A stretch of 55,090 nt of DNA from Gnetum montanum (lineage: Eukaryota > Streptophyta > Gnetopsida > Gnetales > Gnetaceae), in contig MNCI01012713.1 of assembly GCA_015680685.1 (NCBI GenBank), forward strand, positions 855,283 through 910,372, in the 5' to 3' direction. The notes beneath the pieces are model-generated. The model searched no databases. It worked only from the letters and a program-made list of their open reading frames with translations, and was not told the origin of the DNA. The translations under genes and the position numbers were made by a program. Shown piece after piece: positions 1 through 10,910 of the stretch (its first letter is position 1; each line of letters starts with the position of its first letter).

Positions 1-192
1 AAAAAAATCACATACCTCAGACTTGCTTAACCATACACCGTGACACTTACAAGCAAGCCTGGGAAGACAACGAACGATTAACCCCAAGTGTTTCTTGTGG
101 TGTTAAGGCATTTAGTCTGCGGAGTTAGACCGGATCATGCGTGCACGCTCGTATTCGTATGGTTGAGTGTAGGGGTACCTCGCCACTCATCA
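1..192 (+). mobile_element. 3' end of a C-family LTR, cut by the window start
   Basis: This segment matches the last ~185 bp of the two LTRs of element C (22,389-22,569 and about 28,646-28,835), including the shared end GGGGTACC..GCCACTCATCA. The following bases (GCAAG...) are not a primer-binding site, so this is a 3' LTR or a solo LTR rather than a 5' LTR. The start of the window coincides with the LTR position at which other copies here carry assembly gaps. Confidence 0.8.
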
Positions 193-1311
193 GCAAGGTA
201 CTAAGAACAATGTTAGTAAAGTAAGACATCACAAAATTAGCCATTCAATATTGATTTTCCAATGAACCTCATGGTAATAACCCTTATTGGTTAAGTAAGA
301 TGAGATAATCTTGTGGCTAGGTTAACCTTCTTAAACTTACTAATGCATAACTCCTAGGTAGAGGTAGGTGATATGTTTCTGAAAAAGACAAGGTCCCAAG
401 ACTTAGGCCATGGCTACTAGCTTTACAGGGAAACTTAATAATAACCTTAATTAATTAACATTCTAATAATACTAAAAGACTTGTAAGAGTTACCTGGACC
501 AATGTATCCTTATCTTACCAACATCCCTTACAATTGATGTACCTTGTTGAAGTATAATAAGATCTCCTAGTTACTAATAATCATGAAAGTCACTATAAAG
601 GAATCTTGTTGATTGGTGGGGTATATTTTAAACATGATGCATGTTCATGATTCTCTTGTAGATTTTGGATGTATGCTCCAAATTTGATTGTCTATGAAGA
701 TGGCTGAAAGGGAATCTTCTAGTTTACCTAGATCATCTTTGATGTAAGGCATATCTAGTGATGGTCCATGGTTCTCAATGGCTCATTCCTTTATGGTTCG
801 TCATTGGATTATAATCAACTCTTAATTCTAATTGGTCCTTGGACTGTGGTTTACTTTGATATGGAATCCCATTCCTAGATGTCATAAATAATGTCAAATA
901 TATGTAACATTCAATGTTATGTGTAAAAAAAATAATTGGAAAAATGGAGAAGAAAAATGAAAAGAATGCTTTATTAATGTGGAGTAATGTATTTGGGTCA
1001 TGCTTTGAGGATTTCTTAGGGTTATCTTCCTTTGACATTTGTCCCTTAGAGGTAATCCAACACTACCATCATAGTTAGACCTATAACCAGCAAGAAGGGA
1101 TGGCTAATAACCTACTTATCCCATTTCACCTGACACTTATTGCTCATCTTTTATCAACTTTATAACTCCTTGCTAATACGACATCTAATGCCTAGGTATA
1201 AATACCTTAGGTCAAATCCCTAAAGGTCACCTTAAGAGATATGCCTATTATATATTGTGTCATCCTTTTGGGTCTTAATTACAACTGATTCTTTTAGGTC
1301 TTATTACAATA
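193..1311. other. Unassigned AT-rich DNA
   Basis: I see no protein match, terminal repeat or long ORF on either strand. It lies between a C-family LTR end and the point where similarity to O's LTR begins (about 1312), so it may be part of a further element inserted in O's 3' LTR, or diverged LTR sequence. The short ORFs here look like chance. Confidence 0.5.
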
Positions 1312-1786
1312 ATAAAACACTAAAAATATAATCCAAAACCTCCCAACATATGAGTATGATAAATCTAAAACAAATACATTTTCAAAAATTATACATAGCA
1401 CACATGTTAACATATAAGAATCATCCACTAAATATCCTCTAGCTCATACCATGAAACCTAGAACAAATTAATAACAATAATTAAATGAACCACCAATCAC
1501 AAGCTATGTCATACTTCTAGCCAATTCCCATGAGATCCTGTTACACTCAATAATAGGATTAGTGCAAACTTGCTAGATTGTAATAGAAATATACATGTAA
1601 TTAAATATAATCACAAAATACATAATATTAACCAAGAATTCAGACAACCCTAAGCTCATCATCAATATCATCATCATTATACATAAAATGTACCAAACGA
1701 GATAGGCACATAAACATACAAGCATAAGCATAACAATGTTTGCAAAACACAAATATTAAGGATGTCCAAAAATATAGGTTATTACA
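1312..1786 (-). repeat. Truncated 3' LTR of element O
   Basis: It is clearly similar, with scattered substitutions and small indels, to 30,687-31,140, which is the 5' edge of O's other LTR. The outer edge at 1786 (minus strand TGTAATAACC) directly follows a polypurine tract, as a 3' LTR should. Similarity stops near 1312, so the rest of the roughly 3.4 kb LTR is missing or replaced. Confidence 0.8.
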
Positions 1787-1799
1787 TCCTTCCCCCTTA
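1787..1799 (-). promoter_or_regulatory. Polypurine tract of element O
   Basis: On the minus strand a purine run, TTAAGGGGGAAGGA, ends immediately before the LTR start TGTAATAACC. This is the expected plus-strand priming site of an LTR element and fixes the orientation of O. Confidence 0.7.
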
Positions 1800-1841
1800 A
1801 TCATATTTTGCCTAGATAATTTTAGAATAGGAAAAACGTAA

Positions 1842-2005
1842 ATCAGAGTTAAGCTCCCAAGTAGCCTCTTGTGAACCATGATGATTCCACAAAACCTTTA
1901 CCATCTATCTACTACGTAATTGGCACTTCATCTGATCCAAGACTCTAATGGAACATTCTACATATGAGACATCAACTTGGAGTTGCACCTCATTCTTGTT
2001 AGTAT
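1842..2005 (-). pseudogene. Element O, last part of integrase C-terminal region
   Basis: The minus strand encodes residues typical of the end of Ty3/gypsy integrase, including NEVQLQVDVSYVE, RVLDQ and VKVLWNHHGSQEATWEL, with an in-frame stop. It continues the integrase segment at 10,911-11,140: excising element A and one copy of the duplicated AGTAT restores a continuous reading direction. The neighbouring element A therefore broke O's polyprotein here. Confidence 0.75.
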
Positions 2006-2553
2006 TGTTGACACCTTTAATCATTTCATGGAGTAGATTTTTATTTCCCCAATTTATTTTTGATAGTTGGAAAATTAGGATTGGGGCAATGAAAAAGAGC
2101 ATAATAATTAAATATATATGAATGGTGGTGAGGAAAAATTAATGAAAAAGCCTCAAATTTTTAAAAGCAAGGTTAATGTCATTGGCATACATGTAATGAT
2201 GATTAAAATCAAATCTATTAAAGTGTATAAACCTGACACTTTAGAGATCCCAAAGTTAAGAAAAAATCAGTTTTAAATAATTGAATAAGTTATGTGATGC
2301 ATCGTTAGATGCTCATTTTGCAAGCAAATATTTATCAAATTGATGAAACTGATGAAGCCACTAATGAATTCAGGGAAATACATACGAAAATTTGGATTTT
2401 TGGAATGTTGTTATTTCAAGATATGTGCAAAACATGACATGGTTGCAAAATTACCTAAATATGGCAGAATAAGGCATTAGATTTGCTCATAATTTCGTGA
2501 GTCATTGCAACTTCTTACCTAATGAACAATATGCCTCCTAAACCTACTCACTC
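2006..2553 (+). repeat. 5' LTR of element A
   Basis: It is a direct repeat of 10,321-10,905. Relative to the 3' copy it lacks about 35 bp near 2340 and carries many substitutions, so the insertion is old. The start TGTTGACACC is preceded by the duplicated target AGTAT. The 3' edge is placed at ..CCTACTCACTC before TGGTATCACCA. It is uncertain by a few bases because the ends are not the canonical CA. Confidence 0.85.
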
Positions 2554-2571
2554 TGGTATCACCAAAATAAA
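2554..2571 (+). promoter_or_regulatory. Putative primer-binding site of element A
   Basis: TGGTATCACCA directly follows the LTR. The first eight bases match the 3' end complement of initiator tRNA-Met (TGGTATCA). The rest does not, so the primer assignment is weak. Confidence 0.45.
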
Positions 2572-5040
2572 AACAAACAGAAAAAAGTTATAGTGGTTTG
2601 TGTTTGTAGTTAAAGTTCCCTTGCTTTGCATAGAGGTAGCAGGAAAGAATAGCAAATTGAAAATGCTTTTACTCATTGTTGTTGTGGAAGGAAGGATGAT
2701 TTTCTTGGTAGATTTTTCTTTGTGGAAGCTCCGTGCATGAAGATGGACTACCAGGGAGTTACGATGGTGTCGATCTATGAGGAGAATTAGTGCGTGAGTG
2801 GAGGTGTCAAACAACAAGTGTCATTAAGGGTTTCACGCATCCCTGATAGCAGAAAACCTGATATTATAAACCGAAAACTTACTTCTACTTCATATGCATT
2901 GCCTGATCTTTATCGTGGAAGCAGAACCTCATTGTTATCCTCATCCATCCGCAGTGTCACAAATACATTTTGAACTGAGGCAACAGAAAACAACTAAACT
3001 AGAATGATTAAGACATTAATAGGTAAGGCACGAGTGACAATAATGACATTACATGTCCAATAGCTACAACTAGAGATTGATTGAGGTTTCCATTAGTAAA
3101 AACATTGGATTTTAAAATTTGACAAAGTTAAAATAATAATGGTATATTATCGGGAGAGAGAAGTATGTGGCTATTGTTGATAAATAAATTAATTTCTACT
3201 TCAAAATCGTATATTATTTTATTCTCTAGCTTGGCTAATGTGGTTAGCCCTTGTTCATGCACTAATTAAATATTTATATCATTTGAAAATTCATATGTCA
3301 TGAGAAGTTATTTGTGGATGGGAAACTTGCCAACTATGGCATATATTTCTCAAATTTTTATAACTTCTCATGGTAATCTCTATGATATTTGTTACTAAAG
3401 ATACACTTCACCACCATAACTTAAATTTCTAATAAGTTCCTTTGAAAGTTATAACTTCTAGGGTGGTTATAAATCAATCCCTTAGATGTTTGTAGCCCAC
3501 CTCAACTTTTCATGATGATTGTAACTACCCTTAAGTCACTGTAAAAGTGATGTTAAGGATGGACATTAAAAAAAGAAGCTTTTTGGGAAGAAGAAATTGG
3601 AAGATTTCCTATAACATGGCTTGCTAAAGACATTGTTTTGGCTGCTTTGTTTTAGTCCTATGAGTTTATTCTTTCCTATTTTGTTTTCACTGCTAGCTAG
3701 TGGTTTAGGTGGTATCATGCTTGGCATTTAAATTTGGGATTTTTAGATTGCTTTTATAGTTCTTTGTTGTATGATAGTAGACTCTTATTAAGATTTTCTA
3801 TAGAAGAGCTCATGTTCGGAAGCCTCAAGAGTAATTTAATAAAGAAGTTTATTATTATGCAATGTTTAAGGTTGCTATTAGGATTGTTGTAAGAGAGCCT
3901 TTATTATAGACAAGCCAGTTGAGCAATTCAGTAGTCTAGAGGGTTAAAAATAAATCTTTGATATTTTGATAGGACTAAATAGCCTTTGATTTTTAAAGTA
4001 TATTCCTTTGGTATTTCAATCAAAAATTGTTAAATCTTTGAAAGCTCTATTGTATGTAATCATTGATAGCTATTATCTAGCCAAAATAGAGTTTTACGTA
4101 GCAATTTTTGGTAGTATAGTACGATTGTCTTTAAGAAATTGGTTGTTTGAGCCTAAAAACTTTGAACAATTCATAAATATTGAATTAGGGATAACTTTAT
4201 GTGAAGTGTTTCCTCGTATTAATTTACGTTGCTTAAATATTTGAGATTTTTACACAAAGTTGTTTTCCTTTCTTTCTCTTTTCGTTGAATCTTTCTCTAT
4301 TTCTAGTTTTCTTGTGGAACTTTCTCTCTCTAGGAGAAATTAGGAGTAGATTAGCATAGTTGTACTCAATGGCTTTTGCAAAATTTTATTTGTTACAAGT
4401 AGGTATTATAAAGACCATATAGACTAAGTAGTTGAATAAAATAGGAATCTCTAGCTCACAGTATTTTACAAAGTTAGTCGAATCCTTTCATGATAGTCGA
4501 TTACAGTTTTATACGCAATCCAACTATTTTAACATTCACAATAGCAAACACATACTCACATTTAACTACTAAGTCTATTTGGAGGTATCTGGGCCTTGGT
4601 GTTACCAAAGACCAGCGAGCACCTAAATCCTGTTCGAGGTACTCATTGGCGGTCACATCCCAAATGGTTGCCAATAGTTCTTTTGGTGCTAGAAGGAGGG
4701 CTGAAAATTTATCCTCTAAATTCATAAGCCTAATAGTACTAGCATACCAAAAATTATTTGTCACTATAAAGGCTTAAGAAATTAAATTCTATTTTCAGTT
4801 CATGACCAACAATTAAGAATAATTCTATTTTGAGCCAAGTAGAAGAGAGAAAAATAAGAATAAAGAGGATCAAGTAGAACAAAGTACTCCAAATTAGTCT
4901 TTCAATAAATGGATAAAGAAACAAAGCTTTATTGGAGATGGATAATATGATTTGATTGAAGATCATAAATGTCTCTAGGCCAATATTAGCATATATCAAT
5001 TACTATAAATAGGAGATCAACAAAGAAGGGCTTTACAGTT
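2572..5040 (+). other. Element A leader region without recognisable gag
   Basis: About 2.5 kb lie between the primer-binding site and protease, where gag should be. The longest plus-strand ORFs (4008-4244, 4490-4777) show no gag motif or CCHC zinc knuckle, and the sequence is AT-rich with many stops. A 31-base stretch at 4648-4678 is nearly identical to 10,933-10,963 in element O. Gag may be deleted, fully decayed or replaced. Confidence 0.55.
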
Positions 5041-5083
5041 TATTAAAGGCAAAAGGAGGGTTAGAGAATCAAAGTTAAGTTAT

Positions 5084-5434
5084 GTGTCTAATAACAATGA
5101 AAAATCAAAGGTTAGTTATGACTTTATTCCTGATAAAGAAGCTTCTCATTTTCTTTTGACAATGAAGTTAAAGGACAAATATCTGCACAATTGTTTGGTT
5201 GATTCTAGAGCCACATCTACTATAATGTCATTTTCTATATGCAAGAAACTTGGTTTGATTCCTAAAAAATCAAATAAAAAGATTATTCAAGTGGACAAAA
5301 GCAAAGTGAAGATTGTGGGTCAATTACCAAATGTTCTACTAGAAATTGTTTCTGAACCCCATGTCAAAAGTAGAGTAACTAATCAAGTAGCAAATATTCA
5401 AGACTCACATAGTCTCTTATTGAGTAGAAGTTAG
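5084..5434 (+). pseudogene. Element A aspartic protease region
   Basis: The 116-residue frame contains NCLVDSRATSTIMS, which corresponds to the retroviral-type protease active site (D-S/T-G-A-T). Here the glycine is arginine, so the site looks inactive. Downstream hydrophobic residues (VKIVGQLPNVLLEI) fit the flap/second half. The frame stops at 5434. Another frame from 5477 continues the polyprotein with GYILTDYLHMWLPWKGE. It is the first recognisable domain after the LTR. Confidence 0.6.
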
Positions 5435-5476
5435 AGTAAGAATTTTTTAGGTTACATATTAACAGATTATTTACAC

Positions 5477-6062
5477 ATGTGGCTACCTTGGAAAGGAGAA
5501 CCAAACCAAACATATGTGTATAGTGAACCTTTGATGATTGATAATATTACTTTAAATGGAAAAGGTAAAATTGTTGAAAATAAGGCTTTCGAAAACAAAA
5601 TTTGTACACTCCAAGAAACTTATAGTTTCAAAGAAGAAGAATCCAAAGATGAGAATAAATGGAAATTGTACTTTGATGGCTCATGTAATTCTAAAGGTGT
5701 AGGAACTAGGATAGTTATAGTAAGAAATGATTCACTAGAAATTCCAAAGGTGATTTATCTATCATTCCCTTGTACTAACAACAAGGCCAAATATGAAGAT
5801 TTATGTATTGGTATTATGTATTGGTATTAGAATAGCTTTGGAAAAATAAATCAAGCTAATCACTATAAAAGAAGATTTAAGATTAGTTTGTGAACAAGTT
5901 AAAGGTAATTGCATGGTGAAAAGCTCATTTTTATGACCTTATAAACAACTTGTCTGCAAAATGTTACAAAAGTTTTAGCACTACCAAATAGAACATATAG
6001 GTAGAGATGGTAATTATATAGCAAATGACCTAGCAAAAGCAACTTCAACATTAGACATGTGA
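5477..6062 (+). pseudogene. Element A additional (archaeal/plant-type) RNase H domain
   Basis: The first half is in the frame opening at 5477 and the second half in another frame from about 5850, which is the same frame as the RT ORF at 6063, separated only by TGA at 6060. Landmarks in order: KLYFDGSCNSKG with the first catalytic Asp (codon 5675-5677); PCTNNKAKYEDL, where the usual catalytic Glu is Lys (5789-5791); EDLRLVCEQVKG with the third-position Asp (5874-5876); and HIGRDGNYIANDLAKATS, where the usual AD is AN. This pattern (DGS.. TNN..E.. DS.LV..QV.G.. HI.R..N..AD.LA) is the RNase HI-like domain acquired by Tat-group elements. Two catalytic positions are altered, and there are one frameshift and several stops. 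The domain is upstream of RT, not downstream. Confidence 0.8.
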
Positions 6063-7380
6063 ATGATAAAAGGATATGAGCATGTAATGATTGAAGAAGA
6101 AAATCAACCATCAATACTAGATAACATAAAACATTTGCAAGCATTTGAAGATGATAATCAAGTACTTAAATTCATGAGAAACAAACAAGAATTTGAAGGT
6201 CAAGTCATACCTGAGACAATGTCAAAATCTAAGGCAGATTTCATTCCTAAAAGGATAATTGATTATGAATATGAGTTTATGAAAAATTTGTTTACTAATA
6301 AAGATATACAAAATCTTGATGATCAAGCTTTCAAAGAACTAAATCTTGGATCTAATGAGATGCCAAAGATGTTAAATATCATAAAGGAAAAGAATTTAGT
6401 TTTCAAGCAAAACCTGTTATCACTCCTAAAAAATAATTTGGAAAATTTTACTTGGTATTATGATGATCTTAAATTTTTTAGACCAGATGTGATGATAGAT
6501 AAAATTCCTTTAATAGAAGGTTGTAAAACCATTAAGCAAAAACAAAAGAAATTCAATCCATCATTTGAACCAACTATTGAAGCCAAGATCAAGAACTTAT
6601 TACAAGCCCGAATCATATATCCAATATGCTATTCAACATGGCTTGCTGACCTTGTTCTAGTAAGAAAGAAAAATAATAACATTAGGCTTTGTATAGACTT
6701 CAGAAATTTGAATGAAGCTTTGGAGAAGAATAAGTATCCACTTCCTAGAGTTGATGAGATGCTGATCAAAGTATCAGGTTGTCAAGTATATTCTTTCTTA
6801 GATGGTTTTTTAGGCTATAATCAAATCATGGTAGATAAAAATGATAGATATAAGATAGCATTTATCACCAAATGGGGAACTTTTTCTTACCAAAGAATGC
6901 CATTTGGATTATCAAATGTTGGGGGCTACTTTTCAAAGAGCGATGGATTTAGCCTTTAAGGGTTTAATAGGTAAATTTGTTATGGTTTATTTAGATGATA
7001 TTACCATATTCTCAAAAATAAAGCAAGATCATATTGGTTATATTCAACAAGTTTTTGACAGATGTCATGAGTATGGTATTTCATTAAACTCTCAAAAGTG
7101 TATGTTTGGAGTTAAATTTGGGAGTTTACTAAGCCATGTGATCTATCAAGAAGGAATTACTATAGATAATTCTCAAGTCCAAGCAATATAGAATATTGAA
7201 CATCCTACAAGTAAAAAATCTATTAGATCTTTCTTTGGAAAGATAAACTTCATCAAGAAATTTATCCCTGAATTCACCAAAATTACTAAACCTTTAATAC
7301 ATATGCTAGAGAAAGACATCCAAGTAGAGAAAACAACAGCATCGAAGAAAGCTTTAGCAGAAATTAAAAGGACCATTTAA
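6063..7380 (+). pseudogene. Element A reverse transcriptase
   Basis: The frame 6063-6959 carries the RT amino-terminal motifs: IYPICYSTWLADLVLVRKK, RLCIDFRNLNEA, KYPLPRVDEML, SFLDGFLGYNQI and RMPFGL. After a frameshift near 6930 the domain continues from 6904 with the catalytic core VYLDDITIF (Asp-Asp codons 6994-6999), HEYGISLNSQKC and the connection region. The shift follows immediately after RMPFGLSN. A TAG interrupts at 7189 and a stop at 7378. The first ~130 residues after 6063 form a linker between the extra RNase H and RT. Both catalytic Asp residues are intact. Confidence 0.9.
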
Positions 7381-7821
7381 GAGGCTCCATATTTGATAAA
7401 ACCTAAATTAAAGGAAGATTTTTGGTTATATGCTTTTGCTTCAAATGATTATGTTGGTGTTGTCTTAACTCAAAAGAATGAAGGTCAAGATGAACCAATT
7501 GGATTTTTTGGGTATCAATTGAAAGGTTTTGAACTAAATTATTCAGACTTGGAAAAATAAGCATTCGTAGTCATTAAAGCACTTCAGCATTTTAAATATT
7601 ATTTGGAAAGTTCATCAATTCATATTATGCTAATCGAACCTATAGTTAAACAATTTGTAGCACAAAATGAAATTGGATTGAAAAGAGAAAAGTGGCTTAT
7701 AAAGCTCCAAGGTTTCAAATTTTCATTGGAAATATGCAACACAATTCAGAGAATGGGATTAGCCAAGTTAATGGCTAGAGAAAATGAAGTATGTGCACTT
7801 GATACTCATGAAGGAAATTAG
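7381..7821 (+). pseudogene. Element A RT-linked RNase H
   Basis: This is the usual Ty3/gypsy RNase H that follows RT. Visible motifs include FWLYAFASNDYVGVVLTQ (catalytic Asp changed to Ala-Phe-Ala-Ser), PIGFFGYQL, NYSDLEK.AFVVIKALQHFKYY and IMLIEPIVKQF. In active members these read DAS, YSxxEKE and TDHKPL. Loss of DAS and TDH is consistent with the degenerate RT-linked RNase H of Tat elements that rely on a second RNase H. Stop codons occur at 7378 and 7558. Confidence 0.75.
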
Positions 7822-9067
7822 TATCATGAAATTTTAGAGTTCTTTAATACAAGGAAAGTTTCAAATAATTTAACTGCAAGTCAAAAAAAGAGCTTTCTTC
7901 AAGAAAGCACGTAAATTTATGGTTACAGATGATATATTATATAGAAAATATTTTAAAGGGGTTTTGTTAGAATGCATTCATAAGGATCAAATTGGTCCCA
8001 TCTTAGAGCAATTCCACGATCATTCGAATTTATTTTATGAATCTCTTAAATCAACTATGCAACATATACTTCGATACAAATATTATTGGCCTAGTATGTA
8101 TCAAGATATTTCTTTTAAAATTCAAATATGTTATAAATGTTAAACCCATGGACTAAAAATCAAAAAGGCTAGAGCTCCCTTAAAACCAATAATTGTGGAA
8201 AGACCATTTTAGCAATGCGGTCTGGATTTCATTGGTATAATTACTCCTTCAAGACCTAGGCATAAGTTTATTCTCACAACTACTAATTACTTCATTAAAT
8301 GGTATGAAGAAAAAGCTCTAAGAAGAAGTTCAGCATCAAATTTAATTAAGTTTTTGAAAGATCAAATCTTTAAGTAATTTTGGTCTACTTGAAGTATTAG
8401 TATCTGATAATGGATCCGCTTTTCAGTTTGAAGAATTCATAACATGGGCATCAAAAAAATTCATTTTCGTATTTTCTTCTTCCAATTATTATCCTCAAGG
8501 AAATGGCTTAGTTGAACTCACAAATAAAAAGCTTATTTCCTACATTAAGAAACCGATGGATGGAAATTCAAGAAATTACATTGATTATCTACAATCTACA
8601 TTATGGATGGATTATATTAGATTTAAGAAGGCCCTTGGAACATCATCTTATAATTTAGTATATGGTGTACCTACAAGAATTACAAATAAGATTATAAGTT
8701 CAAATTCAGATTGTGTACAAAGGTATAATGAGAAAACTGATAGAGATAGAAGTTTTATGACCTTGCTCATCAAGAGAGAAGTTGAAATAGATAGAGTAAA
8801 GGATAATTTGTTAAAAAGTACATCTCAAGTCAAAAGATGGTTCCACAAAAAGGCTTTGGAAAGAACTTTTCAAATAGGAGACTTTGTCTTACTATGGAAT
8901 ATGAAGAAACCGAATAAGTTCAAACCAACATGGACTAGTCTATTTTAGATTACAAAATAATTATTTAAGGATACTTATAAATTATCAACATTAGATGGTA
9001 TGGAATTGGAGTTTCCATATAATGTTTTACATATAAAACATGATTTTGGACAGTTGCCCATGACTTA
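7822..9067 (+). pseudogene. Element A integrase
   Basis: The zinc-binding end lies in 7919-8143 with FHDHSN and ICYKC (C-x2-C). The DDE core is spread over several frames: CGLDFIG (Asp 8225-8227), VSDNGSAF (Asp 8406-8408) and YYPQGNGLVE (Glu 8514-8516), so all three catalytic residues survive. The C-terminal region at 8556-8948 includes TSSYNLVYG, WFHKKALERTFQIGDFVLLW and then LEFPYNVLHIKH. Interruptions include stops at 8143, 8210 and 8946 and a frameshift near 8370. No chromodomain follows, as expected for non-chromovirus Ty3/gypsy lineages. Confidence 0.85.
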
Positions 9068-9677
9068 AATATCTCTATACAAATTAATATATGTAAATAG
9101 TACAATAATATATATAGATATACAATTATAATGTTATTGAATATATATAGTTATAAATAATAAAATTTTGTATATAGGAATTATTATGTATGCACTTGGT
9201 AGTAACATGTATTAGATTAATGTCATGGTTAACCACGACATATATGTTTTATTTGTATGATTAAGTAAGTCTATTTAGTATTTTAAAATAAAATAAAATA
9301 AAAACTAACATATGTTCATGTTAAGTATGAGTTTAAAGATATTTAATTAAAAATATGAGTTGAATTACTAAATTTACATTATCCTAAGTAATCATTACTT
9401 GAGATGAGTAAAGTGGAAATGGTGGTTAATTAATTATTTAGTGGGAAGTAATTCCAACAACCGAATGGTAAAATTCAAATTGGAATATGTATAATGATTA
9501 GAAAGCAATTAATATGCACAAAGGTAGTAAGATTTGGTGGGAATTTCAAATTTATTTACTACTATAATGAGAGACATAGATTGCTTAAGATTACATCATT
9601 TTCCAATTCAAAGTGTGAATAAAGAAAGCTAGCAAAGAGTGTAGGTTTGAGAAAGGATAGTCCTTGGTGAGAGAGCA
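9068..9677 (+). other. Element A spacer between integrase and 3' ORF
   Basis: AT-rich non-coding DNA with no recognisable protein or repeat. It may contain a promoter or splice signals for the downstream ORF, but none can be demonstrated by eye. Confidence 0.5.
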
Positions 9678-10142
9678 ATGGCAAGACCATTTAGCCCATA
9701 TATAATGGGATGCTACCCAAAACATGTTCTAAGAGCTTATTGCAAAGAAAAAGCCCATGGAGCATCAAGAGAAAGTCCATTCCTACTTTGGCTTTATGAT
9801 GAATTCATGTTTCTTACTAGTGGACTTTCTACAAAAGCCAATGTTTGGGGTAGAGTTCATGAACGTGATAGTCAAGTATAAAATCAAAAAAATTCTAACC
9901 AAGATGATTCTTGAGGATAGGAATTTATATCTCAAGATACAAAAGTATTTAATTGGAATAGGCCACAAGAATCAACAAAAGAGGTAGATGTAAAGGATAT
10001 AGATGCAAAGGAAACAAAAATAGTTGAAGAAAGCAAGGATGAAGACAATGCATTAGTTACAACTGAAATACTATATGTAAGGATTCAAGACAAGAGGATT
10101 CCCAAGAAAGTTATTTTAACTATCCACTTCCCATCCATTGAA
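9678..10142 (+). pseudogene. Element A extra ORF between integrase and 3' LTR
   Basis: One frame runs about 155 codons from ATG 9678 to TAG 10,140, interrupted by three stops (9879, 9915 and 9921). The first part is MARPFSPYIMGCYPKHVLRA followed by CKEKAHGASRESPF. The second part is rich in charged residues (STKEVDVKDIDAKETKIVEE) and ends near IHFPSIE. No transmembrane segment or envelope-like feature is evident. Position and strand fit an additional element-encoded ORF. I do not recognise it. It could also be a captured host fragment or a displaced gag-like piece. Confidence 0.5.
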
Positions 10143-10305
10143 TAGTTTACATAAAGCTTTGTTTGTATAGTTCCTTAAGTTTTATTAGGAGAGCGGTTTT
10201 TATTGCATCAAACCTTAAGTTTGATGGAAGTTTTCCTCAAAAAAAGATTTCCATTTTTCTATGTAAAGGATATTTCCAATAAAATTATTTTCTCAACTAA
10301 TGTGT

Positions 10306-10320
10306 AAAATGGGGAAAAAA
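10306..10320 (+). promoter_or_regulatory. Polypurine tract of element A
   Basis: AAAATGGGGAAAAAA abuts the 3' LTR start TGTTGACACC, the expected position and composition for plus-strand priming. Confidence 0.8.
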
Positions 10321-10905
10321 TGTTGACACCTTTAAACCATTTCATGGAGCAGATTTTTATTTCCCTAATTTATTTTTGATAATTGGAAAATCAGGATTGG
10401 GGCAGTGAAAAAGAGCATAATAATTAAATATATATGAATGGTGGTGAGGAAAAATTAATGAAAAAGCCTCAAAGTATAAAAAGTAAGGTTGATGTCATTG
10501 GCATACACGTAACGGTGATCAAAATCAAATCTATTAAAGTGTATAAACCTTACACTTTAGAGATCCCAATGTTAAGTAAAAATTAGTTTTAAACAATTGA
10601 ACAAGTTACGTGATGTGCCATTAGACACTCATTCTACAAGCAAAGATTTATTGAAAATCATATGTAGAGTTCTGGATCATGATGGGCAAACTGATGAAAC
10701 CGATGAAGCCACCAATGAATTCAAGGAAATACCTATGAAAATTTGAATTCTTGGAATGTTGTTATTTCATGATATGTGCAAAACACAACATGGTTGCAGA
10801 ATTACCTAGAGATGGCAGAATAAGGTATTAGATTTTCTCATAATTTCGTGAGTCACTGCAACTTCTTACCTAATGAACAATATGCATTCTAAACCTACTC
10901 ACTCT
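10321..10905 (+). repeat. 3' LTR of element A
   Basis: It is a direct repeat of 2006-2553. Its right edge is set where the duplicated AGTAT (10,906-10,910) begins. Confidence 0.85.
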
Positions 10906-10910
10906 AGTAT

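Larger units (their letters stand above)
2006..10905 (+). mobile_element. Element A: Tat-like Ty3/gypsy element with RNase H upstream of RT
   Basis: Two direct LTRs (2006-2553 and 10,321-10,905) begin TGTTGACACC. The target duplication AGTAT lies at 2001-2005 and 10,906-10,910. Coding order on the plus strand is protease (5084), extra RNase H of the plant/archaeal type (about 5640-6060), reverse transcriptase (6063), RT-linked RNase H (about 7390-7820), integrase (7822-9067), then an extra ORF (9678-10,142) and polypurine tract (10,306-10,320). No gag is recognisable between LTR and protease. An extra archaeal-type RNase H is a hallmark of the Tat group (Ogre, Retand and relatives), where it normally follows the RT-linked RNase H. 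All ORFs carry stops or frameshifts, so this copy is dead. It sits in the integrase of element O in the opposite orientation. Confidence 0.85.
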
